Source: Intestinibacter bartlettii
Lineage (GTDB): Bacteria > Bacillota > Clostridia > Peptostreptococcales > Peptostreptococcaceae
Assembly (NCBI RefSeq): GCF_000154445.1
Contig: NZ_DS499569.1
Strand: one strand, 5' to 3'
DNA length: 64,000 nucleotides
Part shown: positions 60,301 through 64,000 of the stretch, piece by piece
How positions within the stretch are numbered: position 1 is the first letter of the stretch
How the letters are laid out: each line of letters opens with the position of its first letter
Translations under genes and position numbers: made by a program
The notes under the pieces: generated by a model
Told to the model about the DNA's origin: nothing
Databases searched by the model: none
What the model saw: the letters and a program-made list of their open reading frames with translations, nothing else

Positions 60301-60708
60301 TTAAATATAGGAAAGTATGCTTAATTTAGTTCTTTCACTTAAAGTTGTAAACTTGGATATATTTTCGCTTTCACTATCACTTAAAAACTGTATATATATT
60401 ATCAATTCTTTTATATCATGACTTTCTGGCTTATTATAATATGAAAAATATAAGTTCTTTAAGTATTTTATATAGCACTTATTTATCCTTAAGTTCACAT
60501 AACCCATATCCTCGTTCTTCAATGCATCTTCAAATAATATTTGTAATCTTTCATATGCATATTCATATTCTTTGTTTATAAATAAATCGTCAAAACCATC
60601 TTCTATGGATTTTTTAATATTCTTGATTTTCTCTTTTTCAAAAACTAAATTAATATAATAATTACTTCGGCTATATTTATATTGATAGAAATCTACTACA
60701 TCTGGCAT
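60301..60708 (-). CDS. Uncharacterised 135-aa protein
   Basis: A helical soluble protein (MPDVVDFYQYKYSRSNYYINLVFEKEKIKNIKKSIEDGFDD...LRINKCYIKYLKNLYFSYYNK). The start ATG 60708 has AAGGAGTGG upstream; 15 further upstream codons lack support. The FLSDSESE...LSERTKLSILSYI tail is Ser-rich. I recognise no family. Confidence 0.65.
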   Translation of the reverse strand: MPDVVDFYQYKYSRSNYYINLVFEKEKIKNIKKSIEDGFDDLFINKEYEYAYERLQILFEDALKNEDMGYVNLRINKCYIKYLKNLYFSYYNKPESHDIKELIIYIQFLSDSESENISKFTTLSERTKLSILSYI

Positions 60709-60798
60709 ATAACCACTCCTTACATATAATTTCTTATTTACTATTATCTTCAAAATTATATGAATTTAATCCAAAAAATATATTTATTTTCAAAAAAA

Positions 60799-60819
60799 AG
60801 AGACTAAATTTTAGTCTCT
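60799..60819 (-). terminator. Terminator of the second P60 gene
   Basis: AGAGACTAAA and TTTAGTCTCT form an almost loop-less inverted repeat, so the inner bases must open. T8 follows on the minus strand. Confidence 0.8.
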
Positions 60820-60834
60820 CTAATATAAAATCTT

Positions 60835-61752
60835 TTATAATACTCTTTTTGCTTTAACAAATGCATTAGTATAGTAATTATTAAAATCAGAAATTACAAC
60901 CTTCCCTTTAGATGAAGATGCATGTATAAACTGGTTTGAACCTATATAAATACCTACATGTGATACATTTCCACTATTTGAACCACTAGTATCGAAAAAT
61001 ACTAAGTCTCCTACTTTTAAATTTTTCTTGCTCACAGTAGTTCCATAAGTACTTTGATCTTTAGATGTTCTAGGTAATGTTATATTAGCAGAATTTTTAA
61101 ATACATAATATGTAAATCCTGAACAATCAAAACTACTTGGGCCTTGTGCTCCCCAAACATATGGTTTTCCTAAAAATGATTTTGCATAAGATACCACTTT
61201 ACTAGCTGATGTTGTTGAATTACTAGTATTATCAGAAGAACTATTTGAAGAATCTTTTGTTTCACTTAAGTATTTTGATGATACATATCCTGTAGTTGTC
61301 CCTACTTTTATTTTAGACCATCCCTTGCTACTCGAAATCACTTCTACCTTTGTATCTTTTGTTATTGTTGTTATTATTGAGTAACTTGTCCCTGCTCCAC
61401 TTCTAACATTTAATGCCGAACAATTTACATACTTAACTTGTGTATTTGTTTCATTATTTATTTTTGCTATATATTTAGCATATATATATCCTGTTTGGCC
61501 GTTATATTTCACTTTGACCCATGAGTCTGATGTGCTTATATATTCTACCTTATCACCTTTATTTAACTGTCCTAAAGATGCATAACTAGTAGATGGTCCT
61601 TTTCTAAAATTAACATAATCTCCAGTTACCACTCTATACTCTACGCTATCTGCATATGCTATCTGGCTATCTTGCATTAAAAAACTAGCTGCTGGTAAAA
61701 GTGCTGCCGTTACTGCTGCTGTTGTTATAATATTTTTACTTGTAAAATCCAT
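60835..61752 (-). CDS. NlpC/P60 endopeptidase with two SH3 repeats
   Basis: A 305-aa protein from ATG 61752. A signal peptide (KNIITTAAVTAALLPAASFLM...YADS), two SH3 domains (VNFRKGPSTSYASLGQL..., LNVRSGAGTSYSIITTI...), a Ser/Asn linker, and the NlpC/P60 domain with Cys in FDCSGFTYYVF and His in VSHVGIYIG. It is a close relative of the gene at 56463, on the opposite strand 3 kb away. An 8-bp hairpin lies between its ribosome site and ATG. Confidence 0.94.
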   Translation of the reverse strand: MDFTSKNIITTAAVTAALLPAASFLMQDSQIAYADSVEYRVVTGDYVNFRKGPSTSYASLGQLNKGDKVEYISTSDSWVKVKYNGQTGYIYAKYIAKINNETNTQVKYVNCSALNVRSGAGTSYSIITTITKDTKVEVISSSKGWSKIKVGTTTGYVSSKYLSETKDSSNSSSDNTSNSTTSASKVVSYAKSFLGKPYVWGAQGPSSFDCSGFTYYVFKNSANITLPRTSKDQSTYGTTVSKKNLKVGDLVFFDTSGSNSGNVSHVGIYIGSNQFIHASSSKGKVVISDFNNYYTNAFVKAKRVL

Positions 61753-61763
61753 GTTTTTATAAT

Positions 61764-61788
61764 GTAATATCAATATTTAAGATATTAC
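61764..61788 (-). promoter_or_regulatory. Hairpin between Shine-Dalgarno and ATG of the P60 gene
   Basis: GTAATATC / GATATTAC is an exact 8-bp repeat with a 9-nt loop. Upstream are GGGAGGAAG and GAGG; downstream 11 bases lead to the ATG. The remaining leader (61789-62044) is AT-rich, with a second small hairpin AAAGATT/AATCTTT near 61818-61839 and no gene. Confidence 0.45.
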
Positions 61789-62045
61789 AAATCCTCAACT
61801 TCCTCCCATTTATCTAAAGATTTTTTATTTAATCTTTAAATAATACGTTTAATAAATTTCATATTATCTAAAATCTATGAAATTGTATTCCTTTTTTGTT
61901 TTTATAATTTAATTTTACTTTTCATTTTAAATATTATTATACCCCTTCCCTTTTGTCCATAAAAATAAACGAATAACTTTAATTACCATGTATATTTTTT
62001 CTTTAGTTACCTATTTTTTTATAATTATTTTTTAGATAAATATTA

Positions 62046-62084
62046 AAAGGGCTGTTACATGAAAATGCCATATAACAGCCCTTT
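62046..62084 (-). terminator. Terminator of the dUTPase gene
   Basis: AAAGGGCTGTTA / TAACAGCCCTTT, a perfect 12-bp stem. It lies 15 bp after the stop at 62099. Confidence 0.9.
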
Positions 62085-62098
62085 ATTTATATATAAAA

Positions 62099-62533
62099 TT
62101 ATTTTGTACCTGTACTTCCAAATCCACCTCTATTGTTAGCTTCCATTTCTTCAACTTCATTGAAAACTAGAGTTGGTTGATTTTTTTGTATTCTGAATTG
62201 ACATATTCTATCATTAACTTCTATTTTAGTGTCTCTAAGTGCAAACACTGGCATACGCCACCAATCATTTGGTCCACAATAAGAATTATCTACTATACCA
62301 CAGTGGTTAGTTTGAATTATACCCCATTTTTTGAAAGTACTACTTCTTGGTACTATATGAGCTTCATATCCTTCTGGTAATTGCATTGCTACACCTAAGT
62401 GTATTAATTTAAATTCACCAGCTTTTAATTCAACTTCTTCAGCAGCTCTTAAATCTATCCAGTCTGATTTTCCATCTATGTATTCTAATCTTGTTATATC
62501 GTCATTAAGATATTTTATTTTTATTTCTTTCAT
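62099..62533 (-). CDS. dut: dUTP diphosphatase
   Basis: A 144-aa trimeric-type dUTPase. Motifs in order: DLRAAEEVELKAGE (motif 1), VPRSSTFKKWGI (motif 2), GIVDNSYCGPND (motif 3, catalytic Asp in VDNSY), DRICQFRI (motif 4) and RGGFGSTG (motif 5). It removes dUTP and makes dUMP for thymidylate synthesis. The WW insertion (NDWWRMPVFAL) is somewhat unusual. Monocistronic. Confidence 0.94.
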   Translation of the reverse strand: MKEIKIKYLNDDITRLEYIDGKSDWIDLRAAEEVELKAGEFKLIHLGVAMQLPEGYEAHIVPRSSTFKKWGIIQTNHCGIVDNSYCGPNDWWRMPVFALRDTKIEVNDRICQFRIQKNQPTLVFNEVEEMEANNRGGFGSTGTK

Positions 62534-62711
62534 TATTATCTCTCCTTTTATTTTGACTAAATTATATTATAAAGAAATTCTTTTTTTACTTCAAGGTATA
62601 AATTAATGTTCTGTCGAAAACTATACTTGACAATATAAATTTGTTTTGCTTATCTTGAAATTTAATTCTTTTTTGTGATAACATAAAGAGTATTTAAAAA
62701 GGAGGTTCCTT

Positions 62712-64000
62712 ATGAAAGTAATACTTGCAGAAAAACCATCTGTCGCAAAAACAATAGCCTCTTTCCTTAAAGCTAATACTAGGAGGGATGGTTATTTTGA
62801 AGGCAATGGATACATTGTAACTTATGCCTTTGGTCATCTAGTTTCTTTATATGATATGAAAGACTATGACAAAGAAAAATATTCTGGCTCTTGGAAGATG
62901 GCTAATTTCCCATTTATCCCAGCAGATAAATTTAAATTTAAAGTCGATGATTCAAAGCAAAAACAGTTCAATATAATAAAAGAACTTTTAAATAGAGATG
63001 ATGTAGAATATGTGATAAATGCAACAGATAACGACCGTGAAGGAGAACTTATTGCATTTTTAATATTCTTACTTGCTAAAAATAAAAAACCTGTTAAAAG
63101 AATTCTAGTAAATGAGTGGACACCACAAGATATAACTAGAGGTCTTGAAAATTTAAAAGACGAAGAAGATATGAGAAATCTTCAAGCAGCTGGATATACT
63201 CGTCTTATTACCGACTGGCTTATCGGTATTAACTTTACATCAGTTGCAACATTAAAATATGGAAATGGAAAACTTTTAAATATCGGTCGTGTTATCTTGC
63301 CTACTGTAAAACTTGTCTATGATAGAGATATGGAGATTAGAAACTTCGTTCCTAAGACATATTTTGAAATTGAAGGTAATTTTAAATGCGCAAATGGTAC
63401 ATATAAAGGTAAATTAATAAAGGGTAAAGAAACAAAATTTGATACTGAAGAAGAAGCTATGGCTGTTATTGATAGCATTACTTCTAAAAATGGAGTTATC
63501 TCATCTAAAAAGGTAACAAAATCTAAAGAATATGCTCCAAAATTATTCAGTTTGACTTCGCTTCAAGGATATATTACTTCTAAATACTCTCATTTCACAT
63601 CAGATAAGGTTTTAAACGTGTGTCAATCCCTTTATGAAGGTAAAGGTAAGGGTGGATATATAACATACCCTAGAACTGATTCTGTATACTTAGAAGAAAG
63701 TTTAACTGATAAAGCTAGCCAAACATTAAATAGATTAAAACATGGTCTTCCTTATGAAGATAAAATCAAATTTGCAAAAACTAAGAGAGTTTTCGATTCA
63801 TCAAAAGTCGATAGCCACAGTGCGATTATACCTACATATATCGTACCTAACTCATTGACTCCTGATGAACAAATAGTATATCAAGCTATCAAAGATAGAT
63901 TTATTGCAAACTTTATGCCACCTGCTGAATATGAAAATACTGAAATTAAAACAGATGTCGACGATAGTGTATTTTTAACTAAAGGTAAGGTATTAAAAGT
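62712..64000 (+). CDS. topB: Second DNA topoisomerase III, N-terminal 429 codons
   Basis: A type IA topoisomerase cut off by the window edge. Toprim start MKVILAEKPSVAKTIASFLK, acidic NATDNDREGELIAF, and the catalytic-tyrosine motif YITYPRTDS are present. ATG 62712 follows AAAGGAGG. It differs clearly from the enzyme at 7241 (for example TDNDREGE against TDAGREGE). Two TopB-type genes can reflect one chromosomal and one acquired copy. Nothing nearby shows which. Confidence 0.93.
   Translation, partial: MKVILAEKPSVAKTIASFLKANTRRDGYFEGNGYIVTYAFGHLVSLYDMKDYDKEKYSGSWKMANFPFIPADKFKFKVDDSKQKQFNIIKELLNRDDVEYVINATDNDREGELIAFLIFLLAKNKKPVKRILVNEWTPQDITRGLENLKDEEDMRNLQAAGYTRLITDWLIGINFTSVATLKYGNGKLLNIGRVILPTVKLVYDRDMEIRNFVPKTYFEIEGNFKCANGTYKGKLIKGKETKFDTEEEAMAVIDSITSKNGVISSKKVTKSKEYAPKLFSLTSLQGYITSKYSHFTSDKVLNVCQSLYEGKGKGGYITYPRTDSVYLEESLTDKASQTLNRLKHGLPYEDKIKFAKTKRVFDSSKVDSHSAIIPTYIVPNSLTPDEQIVYQAIKDRFIANFMPPAEYENTEIKTDVDDSVFLTKGKVLK

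Noticed and set aside
1..64000. CRISPR arrays, tRNA and rRNA genes
   Set aside because: I saw no regularly spaced identical repeats with unique spacers, and no cloverleaf or rRNA-like sequence.

Overview
The window is AT-rich, with short intergenic spaces, strong AGGAGG-type ribosome sites and many hairpin/T-tract terminators. It encodes a CotJA-CotJB-CotJC spore-coat operon, DUF1540 proteins, PTS regulators, a tandem glycine riboswitch and NlpC/P60 hydrolases with SH3 repeats. This points to an endospore-forming anaerobe of the Clostridia, most like the Peptostreptococcaceae (Clostridioides, Romboutsia or Intestinibacter type). The species assignment is inference. Most of the window looks like ordinary chromosome, with one clear insertion element and several decaying or switchable genes.

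Layout. 1-7.2 kb: start of a GntP-type permease, a Rieske/FAD oxidoreductase, and a fructose module (PRD regulator, fruK, fruA). The regulator appears to start at a non-canonical AUU codon. 7.2-14.1 kb: topoisomerase III, a Nudix hydrolase, a macrodomain protein, a formate/nitrite-family channel and proBA. 14.3-19 kb: a small DUF protein, a long prokaryotic Argonaute with an intact DEDD catalytic tetrad, and a tandem glycine riboswitch driving an alanine/glycine symporter. 19-31 kb: a two-component system, thioredoxin/thioredoxin reductase-like genes, an M3 peptidase, a pentapeptide-type K+ channel, Cys-rich small proteins, a YczE-like membrane protein and a GT51 transglycosylase. 31-35 kb: a possible C-rich small RNA, a SorC regulator and an aldolase-TIM-YjbQ operon that share an operator-like palindrome.

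35-41.5 kb is more fluid. It holds a zinc-ribbon membrane protein, an XRE/HNH island with an ORF cut by an in-frame stop, an extreme Asp/Tyr lipoprotein, an HD alarmone-type hydrolase, an mscL remnant, and a phospholipase-like gene broken by a 5-bp tandem repeat that could act as a slippage switch. 41.5-49.5 kb: a CstA transporter, a BASS (PanS-like) transporter coupled to a frameshifted panC, an OhrR-type peroxide-defence cluster (two glutathione peroxidases and a thioredoxin reductase-like flavoprotein), and a Ser/Thr kinase overlapping a small unknown gene. 49.5-57.6 kb: an intracellular subtilisin, two DEDD exonucleases, an aldehyde dehydrogenase, TtcA, cotJABC and a P60 hydrolase. 57.6-60.2 kb: a 2.6-kb IS1595-like element with 24-bp inverted ends, a perfect 8-bp target duplication and two passenger genes. 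It lies exactly between the P60 stop codon and that gene's probable terminator. 60.3-64 kb: an unknown gene, a second P60 hydrolase, dUTPase, and the start of a second topoisomerase III.

The strongest candidates for notable biology are the stand-alone Argonaute, the passenger-carrying insertion element, the slippage-disrupted gene at 40.8 kb, the kinase/107-aa pair, the AUU-initiated regulator and the putative C-rich RNA at 31.6 kb. All calls rest on reading the sequence and family knowledge. No searches were run.
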